Below, piece by piece: positions 41,875 through 50,514 of a DNA stretch of 64,000 bases. The first letter of the stretch is position 1, and each line of letters starts with the position of its first letter. Source of the DNA: Seohaeicola sp024304985 (GTDB taxonomy: Bacteria > Pseudomonadota > Alphaproteobacteria > Rhodobacterales > Rhodobacteraceae); contig NZ_JARAMP010000002.1 in assembly GCF_028802875.1 (NCBI RefSeq), forward strand, positions 1-64,000. Reading direction: 5' to 3'. Both the position numbers and the translations under genes were made by a program. The notes under the pieces were generated by a model, which searched no databases, was not told the DNA's origin, and saw only the letters and a program-made list of their open reading frames with translations.

Positions 41875-42720
41875 ATGAGCGGGATCGACAATCTTCCGCC
41901 GTTGCGGCAGGTGATCGAAACCCATGAGATCGCCGCGAAAAAGGCCTTGGGGCAGAATTTCCTGCTGGATCTGAACCTGACCGCCAAGATCGCGCGGGCG
42001 GCGGGTGACCTGACGGGCTGCGATGTGCTGGAGGTGGGCCCCGGCCCCGGCGGGCTGACCCGTGGTCTGCTGGCGGAGGGCGCGCGGCATGTGCTGGCCA
42101 TCGAGAAGGACCCGCGCTGCATTCCCGCGCTGGAGGAGATCGCCGCCGCCTATCCGGGCCGCCTGAGCGTGGTGCTGGGCGACGCGCTGGAGGTCGATCC
42201 GCTGGCGCATCTGACGCCGCCGATCCGGGTGGCCGCGAACCTACCCTATAACGTGGGCACGGAATTGCTGATCCGCTGGCTGACACCGCCCACATGGCCG
42301 CCCTTCTGGGACAGCCTGACCCTGATGTTCCAGCGCGAGGTGGCCGAGCGGATCGTGGCGCAGCCCGGTGGCAAGGCTTACGGGCGTCTGGCTTTGCTGG
42401 CACAATGGCGCTGCACCGCGCGGATCGTGATGAACCTGCCTCCCGAGGCGTTCACACCGCCGCCCAAGGTTTCCAGCGCCGTGGTGCATCTGACCGCCCT
42501 GCCCGTACCGCGCTATCCCGCCGATGCGCGTGTTCTGGAACAGGTGATCGCCACGGCCTTCAACCAAAGGCGCAAGATGATGCGCGCGGCCTGCAAGGGT
42601 CTGGTGCCGGATCTGGAGGATCATCTGATCGCCGCCGGGATCAAGCCCACCGAACGGGCCGAAACCGTGGGTCTGGAGCAGTTCTGCGCGTTGGCCCGGT
42701 CGGTCAAGGCCGCGCGCTGA
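41875..42720 (+). CDS. rsmA: 16S rRNA dimethyladenosine transferase
   Basis: A 281-residue SAM-dependent enzyme that dimethylates two adjacent adenines near the 3' end of 16S rRNA. KKALGQNFLLDLNLTAKIA is the family opening. SAM-binding motif I is VLEVGPGPGGLTRGLL; the catalytic motif IV is ANLPYNVGTELL. The C-terminal helical domain contains FNQRRKMMRAACKGL. MSGIDNLPPL at 41875 is used. A strong terminator closes the operon. Confidence 0.96.
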   Translation: MSGIDNLPPLRQVIETHEIAAKKALGQNFLLDLNLTAKIARAAGDLTGCDVLEVGPGPGGLTRGLLAEGARHVLAIEKDPRCIPALEEIAAAYPGRLSVVLGDALEVDPLAHLTPPIRVAANLPYNVGTELLIRWLTPPTWPPFWDSLTLMFQREVAERIVAQPGGKAYGRLALLAQWRCTARIVMNLPPEAFTPPPKVSSAVVHLTALPVPRYPADARVLEQVIATAFNQRRKMMRAACKGLVPDLEDHLIAAGIKPTERAETVGLEQFCALARSVKAAR

Positions 42721-42739
42721 TCCTGCGACAGGAAACGCA

Positions 42740-42769
42740 AAAGGCGCGCCCTTTGCGGGGCGCGCCTTT
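42740..42769 (+). terminator. Terminator of the lpt-surA-pdxA-rsmA operon
   Basis: AAAGGCGCGCCC and GGGCGCGCCTTT form a 12-bp perfect stem with a 6-nt loop, followed by a T-rich GCTGTTTC. It lies 19 nt after the rsmA stop and can also serve the convergent DUF4167 gene. Confidence 0.8.
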
Positions 42770-42803
42770 GCTGTTTCGCCATCCCGGTCCGGGGACCGTT
42801 GCC

Positions 42804-43631
42804 TTATTCGGCGGCTTCCGGTGTTCCGGGCGTGTCATCCGTGCCCAGACTGGCCTCACGCGGTTTGCGCGGCGCGCGGGTGCGGGGCTTCGGCTTGGGC
42901 TTCTCGCTCGCCTCGGCCTGCTCGCGGGGTGCGGCCTCACGGGGTTCGGCGTCGCGGGGTTCTGACGGGGTGCGCGGTTGAGACTTGGCACGCGGCTCCG
43001 ATTTGGGGCGCGGCGCGGGCTTGGCGGGCACGTCCTCGGACCGGCTTTCCGGTGTTTCGACCAGACCGCTGTCGCCGCCAAGGTCCAAGACGTCTGGCTG
43101 CGGGGTGTCGCGGCGCTGATCCGATCCGCGCTCACTCGCGTCATGATCCTGACGGGCTGGGCGTTCGCGATTCTGGTCGCGGTTGCCCTGCTCACGGTTG
43201 TCGCGATTGCCGCCGTCACGGTTGCCGTTGTCACGGGTCTGCTCGCGCGGTTGGTCGCGGCCCTGATCCCGGTTCTGATCGCGCTGCCCCTGCTGGCCTT
43301 GCTGACCCTGGCCCTGATCGCGTTCGGATTGACGGTCGCGGTTCTCGCGTTCCTGCTGTTCGCGCCGCTGGTCGATCTCGCGCTGGGCTTCGGCCAGAAG
43401 GCGCAGATAATGTTCGGCGTGCTGCTGGAAATTCTCCATCGCCACGCGGTCATTGCTCAACTGGGCGTCGCGGGCCAGTTGATTGTATTTGTCGATGATC
43501 TGCTGCGGCGTGCCGCGCACCTTGCCTTCGGGACCAGAGCTGTCGAACACACGGTTGATGATGTTCCCGACACTGCGGTTAGGGGCATTGTTGCGGCCCG
43601 ACTTGCGCGACCTGGATTTGGATGATCTCAT
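42804..43631 (-). CDS. DUF4167 protein with a long low-complexity charged tail
   Basis: A 275-residue alphaproteobacterial protein. The N-terminal 100 residues are conserved: MRSSKSRSRKSGRNNAPNRS, then RVFDSSGPEGKVRGTPQQII and EHYLRLLAEAQREI. The rest is disordered: a run of Asn/Asp/Arg/Gln repeats (QRDQNRDQGRDQPREQ type), then Pro/Arg/Glu-rich segments ending GTDDTPGTPEAAE. The basic N-terminus and repeats suggest RNA binding (inference). ATG 43631 is chosen because the conserved domain starts there. The function is unknown. It often sits next to prmC and prfA, as here. Confidence 0.88.
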   Translation of the reverse strand: MRSSKSRSRKSGRNNAPNRSVGNIINRVFDSSGPEGKVRGTPQQIIDKYNQLARDAQLSNDRVAMENFQQHAEHYLRLLAEAQREIDQRREQQERENRDRQSERDQGQGQQGQQGQRDQNRDQGRDQPREQTRDNGNRDGGNRDNREQGNRDQNRERPARQDHDASERGSDQRRDTPQPDVLDLGGDSGLVETPESRSEDVPAKPAPRPKSEPRAKSQPRTPSEPRDAEPREAAPREQAEASEKPKPKPRTRAPRKPREASLGTDDTPGTPEAAE

Positions 43632-43828
43632 CTGTAGCAGTCCAGCCTTCGTCTTCTGGCTTCGTGCGACCCGTTTCACGCCTCTTGCGCTCTGACTTAA
43701 TTCCGGATCCACGACATTTTTGGCTTGGCGTCGCGCGTGACCGCAAAGATGCGTCAAGCGGCGCGACATGACCTGAGTAAACATGACAGAGCGTCCAAGA
43801 CAAGAGGAAAGCGGAAAGTTCTGCCGAA

Positions 43829-44701
43829 TTATACGTAATTTCGTGTCATTTCAGCCAGATCGGCAAAGTCCCGCGCGCAGATGACGCGGTCGCGCCCTTC
43901 CAGATCCCGGATCAGGCGCAGATCGCGCCAGCCGGCGGCGCGAAAGATCGCTGTCACATCCGCGCCCTGTTGCCAGCCGATCTCGAGGATGACCCGGCCG
44001 TCTTTGGCCAGAAAGGCGGGGGCTTGCGCCGCTATGACGCGGTAAGGCTCCAGCCCGTCTCCTCCGGGGCTGAGAGCGATGGCCGGATCGTGCAGGTGCA
44101 CTTCGGGTGAGAGATATGGCAGTTCGTCCGCCGCGATATAGGGGGGATTCGACAGGATCAGGTCGAATGACCCTGTCACAGCTGCAAACCAGTCAGACAG
44201 GATCAGCTCCAGCCGGTCGGCCACACCGATCGATTGCGCGTTGGCGCCTGCGACTGCCAGGGCCGGGGCGCTGAGATCGGTGGCCGTGCCGATGGCCTCA
44301 GCCCATTCGGCCAGCAAGGTCACGGCGATGGCGCCGCTGCCGGTGCCCAGATCCAGCAAGCGCGCTGGCGCGGGGCCATCAAGGGCAGCAGCGATCAGCG
44401 TTTCGGTGTCGGGGCGCGGGTCCAGCACATCGGGGGTCACGGTGAAGGTCCGGCCCCAGAACTGCCGCTGTCCAATGATCCGCGTCACGGGTTCACGGGC
44501 GATGCGGCGCGCCAGCGCTTGCTTAAGCGCGCCCTCGGCCTCGGACGGGAGCGGATCGGGACCCATCAGGATCAGCCGGCCCCGCGTCACACCCAGCACA
44601 TGCGCCAGAAGATGGCGCGCATCGCTGCCCGCATCCGGGATACCGGCGGCAGACAAGGCTTGCATGGCCGCGCGCAGGGATTGATCGACGGTGCGGCTCA
44701 T
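43829..44701 (-). CDS. prmC: Release factor glutamine methyltransferase
   Basis: A 290-residue SAM-dependent enzyme that methylates the Gln of the GGQ motif in release factors. The N-terminal helical domain binds the factor. SAM motif I is LLDLGTGSGAIAVTLLAEW; the catalytic motif is LILSNPPYIAADELPYLSPEV; and RPDTETLIAAAL is the conserved linker. It overlaps the end of prfA by 4 nt (ATGA, 44698-44701), so the enzyme is coupled to its substrate's gene. Confidence 0.96.
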   Translation of the reverse strand: MSRTVDQSLRAAMQALSAAGIPDAGSDARHLLAHVLGVTRGRLILMGPDPLPSEAEGALKQALARRIAREPVTRIIGQRQFWGRTFTVTPDVLDPRPDTETLIAAALDGPAPARLLDLGTGSGAIAVTLLAEWAEAIGTATDLSAPALAVAGANAQSIGVADRLELILSDWFAAVTGSFDLILSNPPYIAADELPYLSPEVHLHDPAIALSPGGDGLEPYRVIAAQAPAFLAKDGRVILEIGWQQGADVTAIFRAAGWRDLRLIRDLEGRDRVICARDFADLAEMTRNYV

Positions 44702-45747
44702 CCCTCCATCTCGGCCAGAAGGCCCGCCTGATGTTCGGCGATCAGGGCGTCGATGACCTCGTCCAGATCGCCTTGCATGATCTGGTCCAGCCGGTAGAGG
44801 GTCAGGTTGATCCGGTGGTCGGTCATGCGCCCCTGCGGGAAATTGTAGGTGCGGATCCGTTCGCTGCGATCGCCCGAGCCGACCTGACTTTTGCGGTCGG
44901 CGGCGCGGGCATTGGCGGCCTTCTGCCGCTCCATGTCGAACAGTCGGGCACGCAGCACGCCCATCGCGATCTCGCGGTTGCGGTGTTGGGATTTTTCAGA
45001 GCTGGTGACGACGATGCCGCTGGGAATATGCGTGATCCGCACAGCCGAATCTGTGGTGTTCACATGCTGGCCGCCTGCACCCGAGGACCGCATCGTGTCG
45101 ATGCGGATATCGTTCGGGTCGACGGTGATATCCACCTCCTCGGCCTCGGGGAGGACGGCGACGGTCGCGGCAGAGGTATGGATGCGCCCACCGCTTTCGG
45201 TGGTGGGGACACGCTGGACACGGTGGACGCCGCTTTCGAACTTGAGTCGGGCAAAGACCCCCTCGCCGGCGATGCGGGCCACGACTTCTCGGATGCCGCC
45301 AAGTTCAGTCTCTTGCAGCTCGATGATCTGAAATGTCCATCCCCGCGCTTCCGCGTAGCGTTGATACATGCGCAACAGATCGCCGGCAAAGAGCGCCGCC
45401 TCGTCGCCTCCTGTGCCGGGGCGGATTTCGATCATCGCGGGGCGGGAGTCGGCCGCATCACGCGGGAGCAACGACAGTTGCAGCGCGCGCTCCACTTCGG
45501 GCAGACGCGCTCGCAGTTGCGGCAGTTCCTCCTCGGCAAGGCTGCGCATTTCGGGATCCGACAACAGCGCCTCGGCCTCGGCCAGATCGCGGCGCAGGGC
45601 CCGCCAGAGGTCGATCTGAGCCACGACGGGGCGCAATTCGGCATATTCCCGCCCCAGGGCAGCGATATCACCGCCACCTTGCGCCATTTTGGCCTCCAGA
45701 AACTGGAAACGCTGTGTGATCTGGTCAAGTTTGTCTGCGGAAATCAT
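44698..45747 (-). CDS. prfA: Peptide chain release factor 1
   Basis: A 349-residue factor that reads UAA and UAG stop codons. The catalytic loop is SSGAGGQHVNTTDSAVRITH, containing the GGQ that prmC methylates. The anticodon-like stop-reading region lies near VPTTESGGRIHTSAATVAVLPE, which includes the RF1-type P-x-T pattern (PTTE). MISADKLDQI at 45747 is the normal N-terminus; the frame runs on to 45867 without homology. Confidence 0.97.
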   Translation of the reverse strand: MISADKLDQITQRFQFLEAKMAQGGGDIAALGREYAELRPVVAQIDLWRALRRDLAEAEALLSDPEMRSLAEEELPQLRARLPEVERALQLSLLPRDAADSRPAMIEIRPGTGGDEAALFAGDLLRMYQRYAEARGWTFQIIELQETELGGIREVVARIAGEGVFARLKFESGVHRVQRVPTTESGGRIHTSAATVAVLPEAEEVDITVDPNDIRIDTMRSSGAGGQHVNTTDSAVRITHIPSGIVVTSSEKSQHRNREIAMGVLRARLFDMERQKAANARAADRKSQVGSGDRSERIRTYNFPQGRMTDHRINLTLYRLDQIMQGDLDEVIDALIAEHQAGLLAEMEG

Positions 45748-45790
45748 CCCGCTTCTCTTGCCGAAAGGCCCGGTCTGGTCAAGAGCGGGG

Positions 45791-46201
45791 TCATGTCTTC
45801 TCTGCTGCGAGTGCGGCAACCCATCCTTCGACCCGCGCGCGGTTGACGCCCATGTCGGACGAGCCAAACCGCAGACGCCCGTGGATGACGATCGCCCCTG
45901 GCCGGGCCTCGACCGTGGTGAAATCGGGAAACCCCCAGAGGCGCGAGCGGGTGATATAGGTCACCATGCCGCTTTCGGGACTGCCCGACAGAAGGGTCGT
46001 GCGCGGGGTGGCGCGGATGATGCGGTCCAGCCGGGCCATGTCGCCGGGAGAAGCCGGGACCGTGCGGATCGCGGCCCCCGCGAAATCGCGATTGCCCGCA
46101 TCGCCGATGCTCACATGCCAGCGGGCCGGGTCCGACGGCGCAAGTCTGACCCAGAGGCCGAATCCTAGCACGGCCAGCAGGACCAGAGACAAAAGTTTCA
46201 T
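45791..46201 (-). CDS. DUF1499 family exported protein
   Basis: A 136-residue protein with one N-terminal hydrophobic segment (LLSLVLLAVLGFGLWV), likely a lipid-free anchor or signal. The DUF1499 domain shows ATPRTTLLSGSPESGMVTYITRS, LWGFPDFTTVE, and FGSSDMGVNRARVEGWV, which are the family's typical blocks. The function is unknown. It is in the same direction as prfA, 43 bp upstream of it, and lies 22 bp downstream of speB. Confidence 0.85.
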   Translation of the reverse strand: MKLLSLVLLAVLGFGLWVRLAPSDPARWHVSIGDAGNRDFAGAAIRTVPASPGDMARLDRIIRATPRTTLLSGSPESGMVTYITRSRLWGFPDFTTVEARPGAIVIHGRLRFGSSDMGVNRARVEGWVAALAAEKT

Positions 46202-46223
46202 CGCCTCACCCTTTCATCGTTCC

Positions 46224-47204
46224 TCAAATACTCACGTCATGCCCTTGACGCCGGGTCCAGCCCCAGAGGGCAATCAACTCCATCGCCACATGCGCCCCCG
46301 CGATGGCCGTGGCTCCGGTTGTGTCATAGGGGGGCGAAACTTCGACCACATCGCCGCCCACAAGATTGATCCCCGCCAGATCGCGCAGGATCGCCGCAGC
46401 CTGCCAGCTGTGCAGACCACCCCAGACCGGCGTGCCGGTGCCGGGGGCAAAGGCGGGGTCCAGCGCGTCGATGTCGAAGGTCAGGTAGACGGGGTTGTCG
46501 CCCACCACCTCGCGCACTTGCTTGGCCACGGCGGCGGGGCCGTCCTGATGCACGCGGCGGGCGTCGATATAGGGCATCCCCAGATAGTCGTCGCATTCGG
46601 TGCGGATGCCGATCTGGATCGACCGCGTGGGATCCACCACGCCCGATTCCACCGCCTTGTACATGAAGGTGCCGTGGTCGATCCGGCTCATGTCGTCATC
46701 GGCCCAAAGGTCGGAATGGGCATCGAACTGGATCACGGACAGAGGCCCGTATTTCTCGGCATAGGCTTGCAGGATGGGCAAAGTGCAATAGTGATCGCCG
46801 CCCAGCGTCACCGTCGCCGGTCCTGCGGTCAGAATGGTGCGCAGATGCTGTCGCAAGGCTTCGGGGAAATCGCTGACGCGGGCATAGTCGAAGGCAAGAT
46901 CGCCGTAATCCACGATGCTGAACCGTTCCAACGGGTCATAGCCCCAGCCATAGGGCGGGTCATAGGGTTGCAGGCAGCTTGCCTCGCGGATGGCGCGGGG
47001 GCCGAAGCGTGTGCCGGGGCGATGGGTCACGGCCTGATCGAAAGGCACGCCAGTCACCACCAGATCAACACCGGTCAGGTCCTTTGTATAGCGGCGACGT
47101 AGAAAAGACGTGGCCCCGCCAAAGGCGTTCTCAAAGCTCAATCCGCGCAAGCTTTTGCGTGTAAAGGCTTGATCAACCAGTGTCTTTGCGTCTTCCAGCG
47201 CCAT
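46224..47204 (-). CDS. speB: Agmatinase
   Basis: A 326-residue ureohydrolase that converts agmatine to putrescine and urea with two manganese ions. Metal ligands are visible in VTLGGDHYCTLP, VIQFDAHSDLW and YLTFDIDALDPAFAPGTGTP, the last being the ureohydrolase signature. N-terminal GVPFDQAVTHRPGTRFGPRAIR is also diagnostic. It precedes the M20 amidohydrolase gene by 55 nt on the transcript's upstream side. Other ureohydrolases (guanidinobutyrase, guanidinopropionase) share these motifs, so the substrate is likely but not certain. Confidence 0.9.
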   Translation of the reverse strand: MALEDAKTLVDQAFTRKSLRGLSFENAFGGATSFLRRRYTKDLTGVDLVVTGVPFDQAVTHRPGTRFGPRAIREASCLQPYDPPYGWGYDPLERFSIVDYGDLAFDYARVSDFPEALRQHLRTILTAGPATVTLGGDHYCTLPILQAYAEKYGPLSVIQFDAHSDLWADDDMSRIDHGTFMYKAVESGVVDPTRSIQIGIRTECDDYLGMPYIDARRVHQDGPAAVAKQVREVVGDNPVYLTFDIDALDPAFAPGTGTPVWGGLHSWQAAAILRDLAGINLVGGDVVEVSPPYDTTGATAIAGAHVAMELIALWGWTRRQGHDVSI

Positions 47205-47258
47205 TGCATACTCCGTTGAAATGGTCTTCCGGCAAGGCCCCGGAGGGCGGCTGCCCGG

Positions 47259-48425
47259 TCAGCCCTTGAGTGCGGCCGCGCGTTCCACAAGCCGTGCGAA
47301 GAAGGATGCGCCTACGGGCGCTACCGCATCGTTGAAGTCATAGCCTGCCTGATGGAGGCCCGCACCTTCGCCCTGACCGAGGAACAGATAGGCACCGGGC
47401 CGCGCTTGCAGCATGTAGGCGAAATCCTCGGCCCCCATCTCGCGGCCGGCCTCGGCCACGACATTCGCGGCCCCGACGACATCGGCCGCGACCTCGGCGG
47501 CAAAGGCGGCGCGGGCGGGATCGTTGACAGTGGCGGGATACCAGACCTCGTAATCCAGTTCCGCCTCGACGCCGTAGCTGGCCGCCTGCCCCGCCACGAT
47601 GGCTTTCATCCGGTCCATGACCATCGCCTGCACAGCCGTGTCGAAGGTGCGCACAGTGCCCCCGACGTAGGCGGTTTCAGGCACGATGTTCTCGGCGCTG
47701 CCGGTATGGATCTGGGTGACCGAGATCACCAGATCATCCAGTGCGTAATGGTTGCGGCTGCTGATCGTCTGGATCGCCTGCACGATGCCCACGGCTGCCA
47801 CCACCGGGTCACGGGTCGCGTGCGGCATCGCACCATGCCCGCCCAAGCCCTTGATATGGATATGGAACGTATCCACAGCCGCCATGATCGGCCCCGGTGT
47901 GGTATAGAAACTGCCTTCCGCGAAACCGGGGGCGTTGTGGATGGCATAGACTTCGGTGATGCCGAAGCGGTCCATCACACCCTCCTCGACCATGACACCG
48001 CCGCCGCCGCCATTCTCTTCGGCGGGCTGAAAGATCAGCGCGACCTTGCCGGCGAAATTTCGCGTCTCGGCCAGATAGCGCGCCGCACCCAGCAGCATCG
48101 TGGTATGCCCGTCATGGCCGCAGGCATGCATCACGCCCGGCACTGTCGAGGCGTATTCCGCGCCCGTTTCCTCAGCAATCGGGAGGGCATCCATATCGGC
48201 GCGCAATCCGATGACCGGCCCCGGCCCTTGCCCTTCGATGATGGCGACAACGCCGGTCTTCGCGATGCCTTCGTGAATGTCGGTGATTCCGAACTCCTTC
48301 AGTCTTTCAACAACATAGGCGGCAGTCTTTACGCAATCGAAGCCCAGTTCCGGGTGTTGGTGGAGATGGCGCCGCCAGCCGGTCATGTCTTCGGCATATC
48401 CGGCTATCCGGTTGATCACGGCCAT
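47259..48425 (-). CDS. M20D amidohydrolase (hippurate hydrolase/N-acyl-amino-acid amidohydrolase type)
   Basis: A 388-residue metal-dependent amidohydrolase. It opens AEDMTGWRRHLHQHPELGFD. Metal motifs are HACGHDGHTTMLLGAARYLA, IFQPAEENGGGGGVMVEEGVMD, and the C-terminal EMGAEDFAYMLQ, all typical of M20D. It would release amino acids from N-acyl conjugates. ATG 48425 has AAGGAG at 8 nt. The open frame extends to 49214 across mazG and is spurious there. It is upstream of speB in the same direction. Confidence 0.9.
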   Translation of the reverse strand: MAVINRIAGYAEDMTGWRRHLHQHPELGFDCVKTAAYVVERLKEFGITDIHEGIAKTGVVAIIEGQGPGPVIGLRADMDALPIAEETGAEYASTVPGVMHACGHDGHTTMLLGAARYLAETRNFAGKVALIFQPAEENGGGGGVMVEEGVMDRFGITEVYAIHNAPGFAEGSFYTTPGPIMAAVDTFHIHIKGLGGHGAMPHATRDPVVAAVGIVQAIQTISSRNHYALDDLVISVTQIHTGSAENIVPETAYVGGTVRTFDTAVQAMVMDRMKAIVAGQAASYGVEAELDYEVWYPATVNDPARAAFAAEVAADVVGAANVVAEAGREMGAEDFAYMLQARPGAYLFLGQGEGAGLHQAGYDFNDAVAPVGASFFARLVERAAALKG

Positions 48426-48488
48426 CTCTGGACTCCTTGGGCTGTTGCGGTCACCCTGCCACCAAACCCGAAAACCGGAGCCGCCGCA

Positions 48489-49313
48489 ATGACCGATGAC
48501 GCCCTGATCCATGACCCTGACGGCGGCTTGCCGCGTCTTTTGCGGATCATGCAGCGGTTGCGCGATCCGGTGACGGGCTGTCCATGGGATATCGAGCAGG
48601 ATTTCGCGACCATCGCACCCTACACGATCGAGGAGGCTTATGAGGTGGCCGATGCCATCGAACGGCAGGACTGGCCGGAACTCGAGGGCGAGTTGGGCGA
48701 CCTGCTGTTGCAGGTGGTCTATCATTCGCAGATGGCGGATGAGGCGGGACTGTTCAGCTTTGACAGCGTCACGCGACGGGTCTCGGACAAGATGGTGGCC
48801 CGGCATCCGCATGTGTTCGGGGATGAAAGTCGCGACAAATCCGCAGAGCAACAGACCGCCGACTGGGAGAAGATCAAAGCCTCGGAACGCGCAGGCAAGG
48901 CGCAGGTCGGGGTTCTGGACGGGGTGGCGGTGGGATTGCCCGCGTTGTTGCGTGCGGTGAAGTTGCAAAAGCGCGCGGCGCGGGTGGGATTCGACTGGCC
49001 GGATGTCGGCCAGGTGCTGGACAAGATCACCGAGGAAGCCCGCGAATTGACCGAGGCGCGCGCCACGCTGTCGCAGGATGAGATCACCGAGGAATTCGGT
49101 GATCTGCTGTTCGTGATGGCCAATCTGGCGCGGCATCTTGAGATTGATCCCGAAGCCGCCCTGCGTGCCGCCAATGCCAAGTTCATCCGCCGTTTTCAAC
49201 ATATAGAACAGCAACTTGCAAAGCGCGGCTCATCCCCGGCGCAATCCGATCTGACAGAGATGGACGCGCTGTGGAACGAGGCCAAGGCGCGGGACAAGAT
49301 GGCCAAGAGTTAG
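48489..49313 (+). CDS. mazG: Nucleoside triphosphate pyrophosphohydrolase MazG
   Basis: A 274-residue enzyme with two MazG domains that removes aberrant nucleotides or lowers ppGpp. It opens LPRLLRIMQRLRDPVTGCPWD. The first metal-binding helix set is TIEEAYEVADAIE and ELEGELGDLLLQVVYH; the second is KITEEARELTEARA and EEFGDLLFVMANLARHLE. ATG 48489 has GGAG at about 9 nt. The frame is open far upstream, over the divergent amidohydrolase, without homology. Confidence 0.95.
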   Translation: MTDDALIHDPDGGLPRLLRIMQRLRDPVTGCPWDIEQDFATIAPYTIEEAYEVADAIERQDWPELEGELGDLLLQVVYHSQMADEAGLFSFDSVTRRVSDKMVARHPHVFGDESRDKSAEQQTADWEKIKASERAGKAQVGVLDGVAVGLPALLRAVKLQKRAARVGFDWPDVGQVLDKITEEARELTEARATLSQDEITEEFGDLLFVMANLARHLEIDPEAALRAANAKFIRRFQHIEQQLAKRGSSPAQSDLTEMDALWNEAKARDKMAKS

Positions 49314-49355
49314 GCGCCCCGCACCCGGCTTTTGTCCGACAATTTCATTCAGGTA

Positions 49356-49384
49356 TTGACCCGACAAAAAAACTCGGGTTTAGA
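49356..49384 (+). promoter_or_regulatory. Promoter with embedded inverted repeat, candidate iron-responsive operator
   Basis: TTGACC (49356-49361) and TTTAGA (49379-49384) are 17 bp apart. Between them lies a perfect inverted repeat ACCCGA-N9-TCGGGT (49359-49379) with an A-rich spacer. It precedes the iron-binding protein gene by 36 bp. An iron-dependent repressor (IscR- or RirA-type in this order) is the likely ligand, by inference from the gene it controls. Confidence 0.6.
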
Positions 49385-49419
49385 GGGGCTATCGCAACAC
49401 CCGTTTTGACGAGGACACC

Positions 49420-50433
49420 ATGACCCGACACCTGACCACCGCCCTGCTGAGCGCCACCGCGATCTCGCTGGCCCTGCCCGTTCTGGCCGAGGAGGTGAAT
49501 GTCTATTCCTATCGCCAGCCCGAGTTGATCAAGCCGCTGACCGATGCGTTCACCGCCGAGACCGGAATCGATGTGAACGTGGCCTTTCTGGACAAGGGGA
49601 TGGTCGAACGTCTGACCGCTGAAGGCGATCGCTCGCCCGCCGATCTGGTGCTGACTGTCGATATCTCGCGTCTGGCCGAGGTGGTCGAGGCCGGTCTGAC
49701 CCAGCCGGTCGATAGCGAGGTTCTGCGCGCCAATGTGCCCGACATCTATCACGATCCCGAAGGACATTGGTGGGGTCTGACCACTCGCGCCCGCATCATC
49801 TATGCCTCGAAAGAGCGTGTGGCCGAGGGCGAAGTGACCACCTACGAGGATCTGACCGATCCCAAATGGAAGGGCCGCATCTGCACCCGTTCCGGCACCA
49901 ACTCCTATACGCTGGGCCTGACATCGGCGGTGATCCATCACCATGGCGAGGAAGCCGCGAAAGAGTGGCTGGAAGGTCTGAAGGCCAATCTGGCGCGCAA
50001 GCCCGAAGGCAATGACCGCGCGCAGGTCCGTGCGATCTGGGCTGGTGAATGCGATATCAGCCTTGGCAACACATATTACATGGCGCAGATGCTGGCCGAT
50101 CCCGAGCAGCAGGAATGGGCCAATTCCGTCAACATCGTCTTTCCGACCTTCGAGAATGGCGGCACCCATGTGAATATCTCGGGGGTGGCGATGACCAAGG
50201 CGGCCCCGAACCGCGAGAATGCGTTGAAGATGATGGAATTCCTGACCTCGCCCACCGCGCAGCAGATCTATGCCGAGGCGAATGCCGAATATCCGATCGC
50301 ACCGGGAACCGAACCCGACGAACTGGTGAAAAGCTGGGGCACATTCACGGCGGATGACATCAATCTGATGGATCTGGCCAAGCTGCGGGGCGCCGCGCTG
50401 CGTCTGACCGAAACCGTCGATTTCGACGGCTGA
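49420..50433 (+). CDS. Fe(3+) ABC transporter substrate-binding protein (FbpA/FutA type)
   Basis: A 337-residue periplasmic ferric-ion-binding protein. The signal peptide is MTRHLTTALLSATAISLALP with cleavage near VLAEE. The mature start EVNVYSYRQPELIKPL, with Tyr ligands, and the C-terminal lobe motif CDISLGNTYYMAQMLAD with the YY pair that chelates iron, are diagnostic. The permease and ATPase genes are not adjacent. The promoter carries an inverted repeat, and a strong terminator follows, so it is a single-gene unit. Iron repression is inferred. Confidence 0.93.
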   Translation: MTRHLTTALLSATAISLALPVLAEEVNVYSYRQPELIKPLTDAFTAETGIDVNVAFLDKGMVERLTAEGDRSPADLVLTVDISRLAEVVEAGLTQPVDSEVLRANVPDIYHDPEGHWWGLTTRARIIYASKERVAEGEVTTYEDLTDPKWKGRICTRSGTNSYTLGLTSAVIHHHGEEAAKEWLEGLKANLARKPEGNDRAQVRAIWAGECDISLGNTYYMAQMLADPEQQEWANSVNIVFPTFENGGTHVNISGVAMTKAAPNRENALKMMEFLTSPTAQQIYAEANAEYPIAPGTEPDELVKSWGTFTADDINLMDLAKLRGAALRLTETVDFDG

Positions 50434-50460
50434 ACCTGTCGTCACCCGCGTACAGGGATG

Positions 50461-50490
50461 GGGCGGCCGCTGGGCCGCCCTTTTCGTTTT
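50461..50490 (+). terminator. Intrinsic terminator after the iron-binding protein gene
   Basis: GGGCGGCC-GCTG-GGCCGCCC is an 8-bp perfect stem with a tetraloop, followed by TTTTCGTTTT. Confidence 0.85.
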
Positions 50491-50514
50491 AATCTGTCAG
50501 ATTGCCGGGATGCG

